Shown: piece after piece, positions 10,789 to 22,520 of the stretch | Layout of the letters: each line of letters opens with the position of its first letter | Position numbering within the stretch: position 1 is the first letter of the stretch | Assembly (NCBI GenBank): GCA_036852015.1 | Contig: JAANDG010000015.1 | Coordinates: 248,001 to 312,000, forward strand | Direction of reading: 5' to 3' | DNA from: Pelodera strongyloides | Lineage: Eukaryota; Nematoda; Chromadorea; Rhabditida; Rhabditidae | Length of the DNA stretch: 64,000 bases | Program-made: the position numbers and the translations under genes | Notes under the pieces: model-generated | Seen by the model: the letters and a program-made list of their open reading frames with translations, nothing else | The model's database searches: none | What the model was told of the DNA's origin: nothing

Positions 10789-11963
10789 ATGATAATCGAA
10801 GCGTGCGTTGAAGAAATTCAAACTGATGAAAGCAATGTGAGTGTGAATAGAAAATTATCAAACATAATGTTTAGTGAGGTGCGGGGGTTGTTGATGATAT
10901 ACATGTACTACCTAGCTGACCAAGACAGGTGTGCACGTGTATCGGATTTATATGGAATAGGAATGGAGAATGCGAGAGAGCTGCTCTCACATGGGGGATC
11001 AATAGATAGTTCTCTCTCATGCATCGTAAAGAGGTGGTAGCCTTGCTCTCCTGCGCGCGCTGCCGTACCGAAAGGCAGAATGACCGCGCTACGCTCGCTA
11101 GAGTCTTTGATCGAGCGTTGAAAGCGAACATTGCGCCGCAAATAACCGACACTAATGAGGTAAGAAGCCGAGTAAGGTGATTTGTCTCTTTGGATTGTAG
11201 GGGGTTGTAAGCTACAATGAGTGTAGGTAATTGTTGACTTAGTTCGGGGTCGGTCGTGGTGCGAATAAGGCTCGGGGACGTGGGGGTAGAGAGCGGAAGT
11301 AGGTTCTTATCCCTTTAGGTCAACATCACTGAGAACCCCCGAGGACAGAGGCGATACCCCCTCCCGTCGGGCATAAGACAGCGAGTTGCGGGTTACCACA
11401 ACACCGTTTACTCACAAATAAATAAACAATGGACTGGCGTTGATGTAACTCTACTCATCGGGCAGTAGTATAATTGTTAGAATAGGAGCTCCAGTTTTAG
11501 AAGGGACTCCTCATTGTATTCCTTTCCTCTACATCAGTTTTTTTTGGTTCGCGACCCCGAATTGCACTGGAAAAATACAAAATTCTTCTCATCTTTCAGG
11601 TTTACATGAAGTGTGTCTGCATTGAATATGACCTTTTCCGTGAATATACCTGGCAGCTGGATAATGCATTAATATTTGAATGTGTAAAATGTTTCACTTT
11701 TTATTATGAGGGCTCAAAAATGACAGGTTAACCCGATGCTGAATAAGGAAGCTCCTGTTCTCCGTAACCTGTGGAAAAGCTCGTTCAAACAGAAAAGGCG
11801 CACATCGCGACCAAAAGAGATGGTGAGATTTAAGGAGGGGAGATGGAGATGGAGTAGGGAGACGGTAGCAGAGGATGTGGGATCGAGATCATGTGTTGAA
11901 ACTAAATTCACAAGTACTCTAGGCAAGGTTCTGAACAGTCGGATGTGTATCTTTGAAACATGA
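10789..11963 (+). CDS. Unrecognised 172-residue protein with clustered cysteines
   Basis: Four exons join in phase: 10789-10836, 11010-11159, 11600-11683 and 11727-11963. The ATG lies 6 bp after a leader-type acceptor. The second exon gives a well-composed stretch (FSLMHRKEVVALLSCARCR, then TLARVFDRALKANI). The third encodes MKCVCIEYDLFREYTWQL and the last carries a basic KQKRRTSRPKE segment. The CxxC in SCARC, the CxC in KCVC and later single cysteines could bind metal, but no known finger pattern is complete. The third intron is only 43 bp with a weak acceptor; without it the protein would end 15 codons after that donor, as ...FTFYYEGSKMTG. I do not recognise the family; lineage-specific origin is possible. 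Confidence 0.5.
11165..11560. repeat. GC-rich intronic block, possible inserted repeat
   Basis: The second intron of the unrecognised 172-residue gene contains roughly 250 bp rich in G and C (runs such as GGGGACGTGGGGG and ACCCCCTCCCGTCGGGC), then an AT-rich part with AATAAATAAA near 11420. The composition break suggests an inserted element, possibly an LTR fragment. No terminal repeats or coding capacity were seen. Confidence 0.3.
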
Positions 11964-14143
11964 CAATACATTCCTGTGGCATGGAATGCATAGGACTTTA
12001 AAATAAACCTTAGTTTTGGAACGCACTTAGTCGTCAATTGACGATATGCATTGTAGAAATGATTGTGAAGTATTATAAATTTTTTGTTAAAATTGAAAGG
12101 GTAATAAAGGTCACATTTTGCGCATGACACCATACTATGTCTCTAATGCAAGCACTTGCCCATTGATTAATAGTGCTAATATAGAAGAGCAAGGCTATCT
12201 GCTAACATTGAGAGCTGGTTTTGTTACCTTGGCACTGGCACCTTTTCTCGCAATATATTTGTGATTTGATCGCTTTAGCCTCAAATGCTTGAAAACATCC
12301 TTCTGTTTGTATTATTTAGCATAACATTCATCGATAGTTATATATAACCTTTGGAGCATCCGAGAGTATGCCGTTTCTAGTGATAATACCTGATTGTAGT
12401 GCTCGACTAATAAGTTGTATTCAAAGATACAAAGCACAACTTTTCCTTACAAACAAACACTCTTCCAGGACAGATGTTCCTTGTTTATGTCCCCCAACGC
12501 AAATGTTGTTTTGGCACGGCTCTCAGGAAAAAGACAAATACTTGTACAACCTCAATCTTGCAGTATTATGTATTGAGGAGTATCATCCTATATATTTTGT
12601 GGTCGCCATTTTTTTATATCAACTGTTGGCATGTGCACTGCTCTGTTCTGGTAGATCGCACAGCCTTTTGGTGTTACAGAAACTATCATGTTCACTAAAA
12701 TCCCTCAAATATAAATCTGACAATTGGTGCTATACACTTTTCTTCAAAAGCTGAAGATAGTTGAATGTTTTGATTTTTGACTGAAAGAACTTGTTCTCTT
12801 TCATACTGCTACTGACTACTGATAAAAATCTTGCGACAGGGTTCAGCACTAAAATCACGTTTTATTTTTTCATGAAATTGTTTCTTTTGAGGGATCACTT
12901 CTCACCTCACAGACAGTCCAACAGTCAATACCTGCGCTATTTCCTAAAGTCTGAGAATCTAGAGTGTTCATAAGAAAAATAGTTGGATGAATCATTCAGT
13001 ACACTTCGCACTTCGCACAACACTTAAAGGTTCTAAAAATTGTGTTCAATAATTCGATCGATACATTTTTACAGATACCAAGAAAAAGGCGGCTCAAAGT
13101 CACACATTTTTATTTTCTGTGCAATTGTTCAGCAAAACAGTAAGCAATTGCCCGTTTGTAGACATGCTTCGTTTGTTTATGAGCGGGCAAGAAAACGAAA
13201 TTTTGAGTTACTCTGTACACTCAAAACTTTCCGTTTCACATTTGCTCTTTCCATTCCCGCTCTAAATTGTTATAGTAATCAGATACTGGCATTCATTTTG
13301 CAAGTAGGTGAAGATATTTACTTTACGTACGTACCTACGCACCTACGTAATCCCGCTAACATATTGATATTGTAAGAATAACTCCTTTTGGACCCCTCAG
13401 TCGAGGTAATATCGAGGAATCTGAGGAGAAAATAGTAGCTGAAAAGAGAGGAATACATATACTTGCATAAGTTTCATATTTCCGCCACTCGTAGAGGTTC
13501 GTTCAAGGACATTGCTACTTAATCAATCTCCTCCAATCTTTCGTATATGTCTTCGTTAAGCATTGCGTTAGATAAGTTTCAGCTTTCAATGTGTTATGAT
13601 CCGAAAATGTTGAAACTCACGCACCAGGACCTCTCTATTAATTTTCTATTGCAGACAAAACGCAAAGGATAAGAATTTAGATTTTGTATGTATGTTGAAT
13701 TCGAGAAAAAAACTGTGAGAATAGTGAAAAGACACCATATTACAATTACCACAATGTAGCTGTTGCGCCCTCATGTTCCCCAATTCTGAGACGTATCATA
13801 ATTACCGTAGTCGGGGACAGCGATCACACAGGCCAAACAAAAGACTCTCGTTGTCTGTGTCGTAGTCACTCATTTTTTCACCAGGGTCCACATGGCAACT
13901 TTTTTTTTGATAAGATTGTATATTGATTCTTTTGTTAAATATGATTTGCTTATCTTTAAAACCGAACCCTATATGGGCCTTTTTGATGGGATAAGATTTT
14001 ACTTTGGAGCAACTTTTTGTTTCTTGTTTGACTCTGAAACGAGATGAAAGTATTAAAAAACTTTTTTTTTTAATATTTATTACGCGGACGTTTGTTCATA
14101 GTTTAGTACTCAACGTGCTTACCTTTTGTAAATTTTAGAGCTG
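11964..14143. other. Intergenic before the sphingomyelin synthase gene
   Basis: No supported gene. Open frames such as 12368-12754 (+) and 11714-12133 (-) have AT-driven composition. The segment ends with a leader-type acceptor (AATTTTAG, AG at 14137-14138) 5 bp before the sphingomyelin synthase ATG. Confidence 0.45.
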
Positions 14144-17100
14144 ATGGGTCTTCCATCAAACGGCAAAAATGGCCGTATAAGTGGGAAGACAGATATCGAA
14201 AGCGATGTGACCAAGTATGTGTGCCATTTGTTTGCTTACAATGGTTGGGTTGCACTCTCATTGACTGAAAACATTTTGATGAATAAAATGAATTATCGAA
14301 CTGATATTATTTCACTTTGCCTTGAATAGTAGCATATTCTTCATAACAGTTCTTTAAAACTGTTTTTCTAGGTGGACGAGTTCAGATGTTCATGAATGGC
14401 TGAATAACCGGGGATTTGAAAAATACGCAGACTTGTTTGCGAAACAACACCGGGTGAGTGCATTTGCTTTGTTTCACTAACCGAAGAACATGTTAGTGAA
14501 CAAATTAATTCTGCGGGTTAATAGTGTATACATCACCGTTACAGATCGACGGTTGCACTCTGCTCCTGTTATCCGAGGATGATTTGCGCGAGAAACCCTT
14601 GGCCATCAACTGCTTGGGAGATATCAAACGTCTAGGAAATGAGATCCGGCTTCTTCGACAGGTACGCGGCCTTTTTCTGTGTTATTAATTCTGACTGTGC
14701 ATTGATCGTGACTAAATTTTTGTACAGTTTCCCGCATCGCGTATACTTAATTGTTTTTCTTAGCGCACATGCTAGCTCCTATACACGCACAATTTTTGAC
14801 AGTTATTCTTGAACCTCGTTTCATTAATTTTACTTAAAGCGGTATAATAATGGAAATGCTGACCCGGCCAACGCAAGTGAGAACGTGCTCATGTGTGTCG
14901 ATTTTGGTGTTAATAAACGGGTCGATGTGGCCGGACGAGGAGTGAATGTCAACAGCATCGAAAGCGCCATTGTTACGTGAGTTTCTGTTTTCACATATTT
15001 ATTTGAAGGTATGTTGGTTGGCAGTGTGAACGCCACTTTTTATCTACTGTGGTGACACGTACTAGTCGAGCTTTAGGTGTTTAAACACGTCTTATTTTCA
15101 CCATTATGTCACAATGAGATTCGGGCGTGCCTAATAAACTGGCCCACTTTGTAAACAAAAAGAATTCTAGTATCGCTCATCTTAGTTTCAAAATTTAGTG
15201 ACGAAGCGTTGGCGGAAACTCTATCAACTTGTGGAGAAGTCGCAGGTGTTCGACTTATATCACGAGACGATCTTATAAAGGTAATTATTCTGTTTGCTTT
15301 GTCTTGTTTCTTGAGCTGCAGTTAGTAGCGTTTTTTTGTCATTGCTGTTTTCCTTTTTAGACCGTTGAGGCGCCCGATACAAAGGAGAAGAGTTTGTGGA
15401 AGTTGGCGATATCATTCACATATTGTCTCATGTCTCTTCTAATCACCGCCTTCGTGATGGTTCTTGTCCACGACAGAGTGCCAGGTTTGTATTATTTGTT
15501 CCCATAATGAAAAACCACGAATGGTTAAGTCACCTCCTTTGTTTTCACACACTCCGAAATTAACAGTTCATGTACTTCAGACATGAAGACATATCCTCCG
15601 CTTCCGGACATTGTCCTCGATAACCTCCCACTCATTCCGTGGGCATTCGAGATGTGCGAACTGATCGGTGTTGTGCTTTGCGCAGTTTGGTGTATCATCC
15701 TTTTATTCCATAAACACAGGTACGTCGGTTGCTTTACTTATTATTTATCTTCACTTATCCTTTACTTAATGCCTATATTAAAGATACATGTATCATAATG
15801 CATAACAACTATATATGTACATCATCGCAGAGTAATCATCGCTCGTCGTATGTTTTCACTGGTTGGGACAGTCTTTCTACTCCGTTGTATCACAATGATG
15901 ATCACATCACTCTCTGTGCCAGGAGTCCACCTTGAGTGCAGCGCAAAGGTACGAATATTATTTGCTACTCATTAATTTTTCGTAAACGTTTGTCGTCTCG
16001 TTGAAGTGAACATTATGGGCTATTCATCCAACTACGTGAAACTAAAGGTTATTAGTATGGTTACATAATTACATAAATGTGCATTATTTTGTTCAAATGG
16101 CAATTTCTAGAGCTATGGGTCGCTAAAGGACAAACTATGGGAGGCGTTCCATATCTGGAGTCGTCTTGGAATGTCCATACAGGGAGTTCGATCATGTGGA
16201 GATTACATGTTTAGTGGACACACGACTGCCATCACACTGTTCAATCATTTCATCACCGAATGTTGGTTTTTTAAACTAACATATTGTCAGGGAATGTTGT
16301 TTGTAGTCTCATCACTGTTGAGAAATCAAATAGTAGGCGTATGCTGGTATAATATTTTATTACCATAATATGGTAGCACTGGTATAATGATTCAAATATG
16401 ATAGTTGACCTTTGTTTATATACGTTTCCTTGCTAACATTCTTCATGTTTTTATCATAAATTTTATATATCTTTTCCATAATTCTGAATGAGAGTTCTGA
16501 GTGGAATTCTTTTTGATCCCCTTCCCAGCGATTCAATAAACCACGACTTTTTTCTCAGATACTCCATATTCATGGACTGGTCTCCACACGACCACCTGGG
16601 TTCTCAACCTCTTTGGAGTCTTCTTTATCCTGGCCGGCCACGAACATTATTCGATCGACGTATTTGTTGCCTTCTACATTTCATCCAGGTAAGAGTGAAT
16701 TGTTATGTCTGAACGTTTGGGCTTTGTCTTTGGTTATTCTTATTTCCGAACCAAGACAATCGTATTTGTACCTTGTGTTTATAGGATGTTCCTTTACTAC
16801 CATGCGTACGCATATAATCACGCCAATTTGACGGCCACTGATGATCGCATGCGATTGTGGTTCCCACTTGGATGGTTCTTTGAGGCCGGATCTATTGGAC
16901 GGGTATCTTGAACAAAATTTAAAAAAATTATAATTTGTCTTCCGAGTGATATAATAATATCAATAAAGCAGCAATGCAAATAACTTGGGTATTCATTGGT
17001 AAGAGCAGCCGACGTGTTGAAGTGTTTTTGTATTTGTTCCTTTACAGGTCAACAACGAATTCGAGTGGCCGTTCCCTATTTTTGCTCGTGGTAAAACATC

Positions 17101-17251
17101 AGCTAATGGAAAACAGACCGTAGAAGAATTAAAGAATGGAAAAGTTAGCAATGGAAAACATATTCCAAACGGAAACGGAATCAGTCACAACAATAATAAC
17201 AACAAGGTTCACTCAACTCCTGACATGCGCAATAGGAAGAAGAAGAATTAA
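14144..17251 (+). CDS. sms-1: Sphingomyelin synthase with N-terminal SAM domain
   Basis: Twelve exons join in phase to 490 residues: 14144-14214, 14372-14453, 14545-14661, 14840-14976, 15199-15280, 15361-15484, 15581-15719, 15831-15948, 16111-16261, 16559-16688, 16785-16902 and 17048-17251. Residues 24-91 form a SAM domain ([19 protein letters not shown]). A soluble linker follows, then six membrane helices. The lipid phosphotransferase site is complete: [10 protein letters not shown] with His327, and HEHYSIDVF with His370 and Asp374. The family transfers phosphocholine (or phosphoethanolamine) from a glycerophospholipid to ceramide in Golgi or plasma membrane. The C-terminal tail is hydrophilic, Asn-rich and lysine-tipped (NRKKKN), so it is cytosolic. 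The SAM domain points to C. elegans sms-1 or human SGMS1/SAMD8 rather than SAM-less forms; substrate preference cannot be read from sequence. Confidence 0.93.
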
Positions 17252-18504
17252 AATAATTTACAGCAAATCGGCTATTACCCACATATTGTCTCTTCTTTTG
17301 TTTGGGCTCATTCTTGTATTATTACTTTTCTTTGGATGTTTTTATTTTAATTGTATTGGGTTAGCTTGAGCCATTCACTTATTGCAGTATAATCCACCCG
17401 GTTAATCGCATGCTGGGCAGTACCCTCTTACAGTTATGTATTAGGAATCTACGGTCATTGGCTTTAATCGTGATGCCTCATTGTGCTTCTGAGCAAGTCA
17501 AACGCCGATTTAACCATCGTTCTTTGTCGCACCCTTTGTATAATGTTGCTAGTTGCCATTCCCTTCAGTCTTTGACAATTTTTGATTCACCAGCTTCATA
17601 GTATGCATTATTCACTAAAAGGCCAAGCACAAATTCACCTCCCGTTTCATTTTACAAACACTGGATCTCATACTTCATGTGATATGTTTTAGTGGTATAG
17701 AATTATGAAAGCCCTAAGTCAATGAATCCGATTCACATACGCTCACTCATTTATCAAAATGATTTTATTTCTTTCTTCGCGATGAGTTCAGTATTTTGCC
17801 TTCCGTTTTTTTCCTTCATTACCAAGTGATTGATCAGCTATTTAGTTACTGGTTACACATTATCGTACTCTTTGATTCTTGTTGTGATATTTGCTACATC
17901 GATGGCCATATATGTAGTTTGTGTTTGCAGTTGTTTTAGTTAGAACGCGGATAGTTTAGTAGATCCTAATATTCTTGACTCCATTACTTTTATAATAGTA
18001 CCATGCAACTTTGCGAAAACAGCATCTGTTTTTGGTGATCTTTATTTTCGCTTGTAATAGTTTTACTTAGCTTAGAATATTTTTGCATGACTTTCATTGG
18101 GCTAAAATAGAAGTAATCATATATGTATCAGGGAAAATAAAAATATAAGTATAACAAAATCTTGTTAATTTCGCACGAGGAAATAATTAAATTAATTTTA
18201 TTGTGCAATGAAATCTTTAAAAACGCAATTTTTATCAACAAAAAGAGGCCGTAAACTTTTCGGACACTATGCTACCAATGCATATAAAACAGGCAAGAGA
18301 ATAAAAAACAATTATGCAAGCGTAACCGTAATATTTTTCAAAGATTAAGTTGCCCAGAGTTTCCAAGACATTAAAAATATTAATAATAATAACGAAGAGA
18401 CTGTTCTTCTAACTTAGGTTTAGAGAACCAAAGCTTAGTTAGAACTACCTTAACAGCAGTCGTCAAGCTCAAGATCAATGTACATATAATCCATATTATA
18501 ATAT
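17252..18504. other. Intergenic between convergent genes
   Basis: AT-rich 3' regions of the sphingomyelin synthase (+) and four-pass membrane protein (-) genes. A possible AATAAA signal occurs near 18131, but it is distant from either stop. Nothing else was seen. Confidence 0.5.
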
Positions 18505-20241
18505 TTAATGTTGTTGACAGACAACTCCAGACTCGGCAGCATTTAGTGGGGCTAATTCCACCGATGGACCCTATAACGGAAAATACTTATTCAACGGTTA
18601 TTTGAATATTGTCCACTCTTGGCAAAAATTGCGCTCTGTAACGAAAGCAGAGAAACCTGAAGAATATGATTAAAAAAGGATACGAACGTTTTCTCACCTT
18701 AATTTTCGTGCAAATTGTTTTGGCAGCGAAGATTAATGTGACAATTGCTAGGATGAATTCAAGGATTGCGCATGCAATCAGTCCCGCGTCAAGACGATAA
18801 TCAGTGCCTAATCGTGTCATCGTGCTGAAAAATAAGCTTACCATTAGCTTTACGCAATGCGTTATATTATAAATGATATGTTAAACATTTATTATAAATG
18901 ATATGCCATATGTGCGCTTCAATCGAAACTGGGGAGTTATCGCGGGAATAATTCCCCGAATGGGTGGACCCCGTGAGCAACTAATGCATCTACAATTAGA
19001 CGCAACAAAATCGCCATGGTTTTCATTTGCCTGTCTATTTTCCCTCGAGTACACAATTTAGCCTTATACAGACAGTATGCAATATTCTCAACTGATGAAA
19101 ACTAAGCTGATATTTTTTCAGTGCTAAAAATAAGCCAGAGTAATATTAATGAACATTTGTTCCCAGCCCAACAACTATCAATGTTCGCACCTTCTCTTAT
19201 GATCGTCAACATTCTTTCCGCATAGAATTTGACATCGACTGTTTAAAGGGAACGATGTGGTTAGGAGATGCCAATCACATGATCCCCAGCATTCATGCTT
19301 AACATAAATTATGTCAAAACAAGATTTAACAAAACATACAGTACACCTAAGTAGCTTTGTTTCCCAAATCCTACATATATTCAAACAAATTGATTTATAA
19401 GTAAATTGTTGTCAGCTTGCGACTACAAACCTTCTGATCCTTAGTTATTTTTTATTTGTAAATTGTAATTTTTAGGTAGTAATATTACCTGGTAGAAGTG
19501 GATATCGAAACTCGACACGATAATAATTCCGGGCACGAAAATGAGGATGGCGTGCATGGACATCACAAGAAATGTGATAACAAGGCCCCTTCTATAGGAA
19601 GCAGCTCCACAGAGACCGACAACTCTGAAAACACGTTGTTGACATGATACATCGTCTTACTACTACGAAAATTGGAATACTTCAATATCGATTGAAAAGA
19701 GTGGTCATGTCTGAAACGAACCCCATAACAATAAAGTAGAAAGAGCAGCATTCCTCCAGCCCATTGAGACGCACGGTCTTTATGCGAGAAGAAACATAAT
19801 CAGCCAGCGCTGACAGGATCAACATCAAGATTCCCAGAACGACGTGGCATTGTGCAAGCGCCTAGATAAAAGCTTTTGTTTACTTTGATTTGCATATCAA
19901 TGAAAACAAGCGCTTGCAAAGGTTAATTTCCAATGGAAGGAACGAAGTCGCTTCGAAATGGATTCTTATCTTCAACGATTTCCATATTACAATACCGTAT
20001 TTTACTAGAATATTCATTAACTTATATTAAAGCTAAATTAAAGCACATTAACGTGAACATGGACAGGACTTTTTCCAAATGTTTTTCTTTCAATAAGTAC
20101 ATTATGATTATAAATACACAATTCTTCAAAACCAAGACGGCAGGCTCCCTTTAATAAGTTCGTACATACTTTTAGTTTCCATAGCAAATCAACGGTGCCT
20201 GATTCACTGAGGCGAGAACCCTTCAGGTAGTCGAGGCGCAT
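18505..20241 (-). CDS. Four-pass membrane protein, family not recognised
   Basis: Exons on the - strand: 20170-20241, 19722-19861, 19489-19624, an unresolved part, 18698-18824 and 18505-18570. The ATG lies directly after an acceptor (CTACTTCCAG), suggesting trans-splicing. The N-terminus MRLDYLKGSRLSESG is soluble. Helices follow at VVLGILMLILSALADYV, CSFYFIVMGVVGLCG, LVITFLVMSMHAILIFVPG and LDAGLIACAILEFILAIVTL. Loops are short and the tail is hydrophilic (ending VVCQQH). The topology resembles MARVEL/MS4A-like tetraspan proteins, but I see no defining motif. Exon 19489-19624 ends in phase 0 while exon 18698-18824 needs two carried bases. An exon encoding the second extracellular loop is therefore probably missing; a candidate stretch near 19179-19226 does not solve the phase. 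Confidence 0.65.
18901..19070. repeat. GC-rich intronic block in the four-pass gene
   Basis: Inside the last large intron of the four-pass membrane protein gene, about 120-170 bp are compositionally unlike the surrounding AT-rich intron (for example GGGGAGTTATCGCGGGAATA, then GGGTGGACCCCGTGAG). No splice sites or long frame are present. A dispersed repeat is the likeliest explanation. Confidence 0.35.
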
Positions 20242-21658
20242 GCTGGAAGTAGACAAAATCATAAGTATAAAATGGTATGCATACTGAAGGGCTAATATGG
20301 TTATTTCATTGCCTCTCCTTTATAATATGTAACGTTGTAATTGCGCTTTAGCTGATATTTGATCTTTGATCCATTGGAACTGCTTACCTCGTAATCTTCG
20401 CCATCTATTAAAAATAAGTCAGTTTATGATGCAACAAATACAGTTGGACGGTCACTTTCTGTGGAGGAAACAAAACGTCTGAGGAATAAAATGAAAGACA
20501 GTTTGGCTGAGAGTTCAGGGTTGAAACGTTGAAGAGAGTGAGTGAAATGTCAACAAAAGAATAGAAAGTATACAAATGGGATATAGAAAATAGAAAAATG
20601 TAGTAGTGACTCTGGTCAAATGTGTTCATTTGAATCTAGTGTGTAGGACTGTTCCTCTAAGGCTACAGAGGGTATACAAAGTCCACCAATGAAATTTGGT
20701 AGCAGCCATACGTGAGGATGATTCCACTCATGTCTAATTACAAGACTTACTCCTATTTAACAGTTAACAAAGAGAAAATTGTAAAAGGAAGGAAATATTA
20801 TGGTTCTGAAAGTAGATCTCGACAGATGAGACAGTTTGGTCAGCGAGATGGCGGAAAGGTTCCCGCGCAAACTGTGTGCCGGCCCAAGAGAAGCAGGTTT
20901 TTGGCAGAGACCACTATTTTCCCGCGTGGGTCCATCAACAAGGAACACTGGCAAGGAGAGACAGCTGATCGCTACTCTCGAAGATACAAAACCTTAAACT
21001 ACGAAAGAACATTTAAGGCACTACTAAAGAAATTAAGGGAGGAAGTGATCTGCTTATTTCGATGAAGAGTGCAGAGATTCAAATTTGGAAGTAGAACGAC
21101 TGATGAGCGAACAGCGCTTCCGTAACAATAGACTGAAAATAAACTTACGAGCCAATAAATTGCCTCCAACACATGGACGCTCGTTGAAAGGGATTCATCA
21201 TCTGTTTTGTTGAAAGTCCAAAAGTTTGCTCAGTTCTTGGAGTACGACAGATTACAAATAAAAACAGAATAAAATAAACGTGTGCAAATGACTAATGCGA
21301 TGTAGTCGATTAAAGTGATCAGCCAATCACGAGATGAATATCGGGAAAATATCTGACGATTGAATGATTCGAATGGAATTCGATCTTCAAACTTTACAAA
21401 AGGGATGTAGGTGAAAAATTGCCTTGGAATAAATGCAACCTTGCGGAACGCACGTAGTTTGAAAGTTGGCTTGAATACAACGACTCAATTGCCCTTTCAA
21501 TACTTCTCGGAAATAGTTTAGTCTATGTGAAGTGAAGCGTTTGTTTTGCCGGCCGGCTGGAAGTTGACAAACACTGTCGTATATAGGTGGCCTTTTTCGG
21601 TGTAGGGCTGAATCGATGAAGAGCCCGAGACGCAAACAACTCTGACACAGGCACACTG
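20242..21658. other. Intergenic; one long but unsupported open frame
   Basis: A 117-codon + strand frame at 20712-21065 is open from MRMIPLMSNYK to the stop and is rich in Arg, Lys and Ser. It overlaps a locally GC-rich segment (about 20820-20960) that may be repeat-derived. It has no acceptor, and I do not call it a gene. The rest is AT-rich. Confidence 0.35.
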
Positions 21659-22520
21659 TCAGGAGACCCGCTGCTCCCTCCACAATTTGCATACTGTCTC
21701 CCTCTTTTCCATTCCAGATTGAGCTAGACCAAAACACCTCTACCGTTCTTCTGTTTTATTCGCTATTTTAATCCTCAATACATTGAAATAGTTTGCTTTC
21801 GTCAGTAGTCCACACTCTGCATTTAGTTCATTGACTGAACCCTCATATTTCCTATACAATTTATGCTTCGTGCTTCATTGAATTTTCCCGTATGTAATCA
21901 AGCAATCACTAATTTAATGATAAACACACTACAATAGAACCTATAAGTTTCTTTTTTTGCCGCTTTAACCTCGCGAGACGTTCGGAAAATTCATCACTGT
22001 CAACTCCACGACACTCAGAGTAAGGTTCAAACCGTAAGTCGTCGGAAGAGAAACATGCAAGCCGGAAACTGCGTTCGTCGTAGAATTCTTTATCATTACA
22101 CACACACAATCTCCTCGATAATGTATGCCTATTTTTTCTTACAATTAGTTTTAAGTCAGTAGCACATTTGTAATCTTAACTATTGTTTGTCATTGTTCTC
22201 TCAAAGCTTTGATTCTCAAGTATGTTGTTTCTACACAAAAAGAAAATGAATCAGAGGATGTTATTTGTAGGCTCATAGAACACCGTATTAGCTTTTCATA
22301 AACGTATGTTCTATTCACATTTTCCTTTGTCATCGGAAGTCAGTCCTTCGTGTTTCGTAACTTCCTCGATGGTTGAAGACGTTTAAGAAGATTAACTTGA
22401 AAACATAATAAGAGGATAATAATGACACACCGTATTCTTTGAAAAGGAGTGGTGCGCGGGGCACCCGCGATGTGCGGTGTTTCTCGTTCTTCGACCACCT
22501 CCAGAGCGGGTAGATAATAA
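21659..22520 (-). CDS. 3' end of an unrecognised charged protein
   Basis: Three exons join in phase on the - strand: 22431-22520, 21941-22113 (acceptor could be 3 bp further in) and 21659-21723, ending at TGA 21659. The encoded piece runs from YYLPALEVVEERETPHI through RSFRLACFSSDDLRFEPY and SERLARLKRQKKKLI to KLWREQRVS. It is strongly charged, with a probable short helix ending in a lysine cluster that could serve as a nuclear localisation signal. The first exon requires two carried bases, so upstream exons exist. I could not find them within the next 4 kb, which implies a long intron or a missed small exon. No family recognised. Confidence 0.55.

Noticed and set aside
12368..12754. 128-codon frame on the + strand
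   Set aside because: No acceptor or donor fits, amino-acid use is AT-driven, and no family similarity is evident.
20712..21065. 117-codon basic frame on the + strand
   Set aside because: Open length is notable, but there is no splice context and it coincides with a GC-richer, probably repeated segment.
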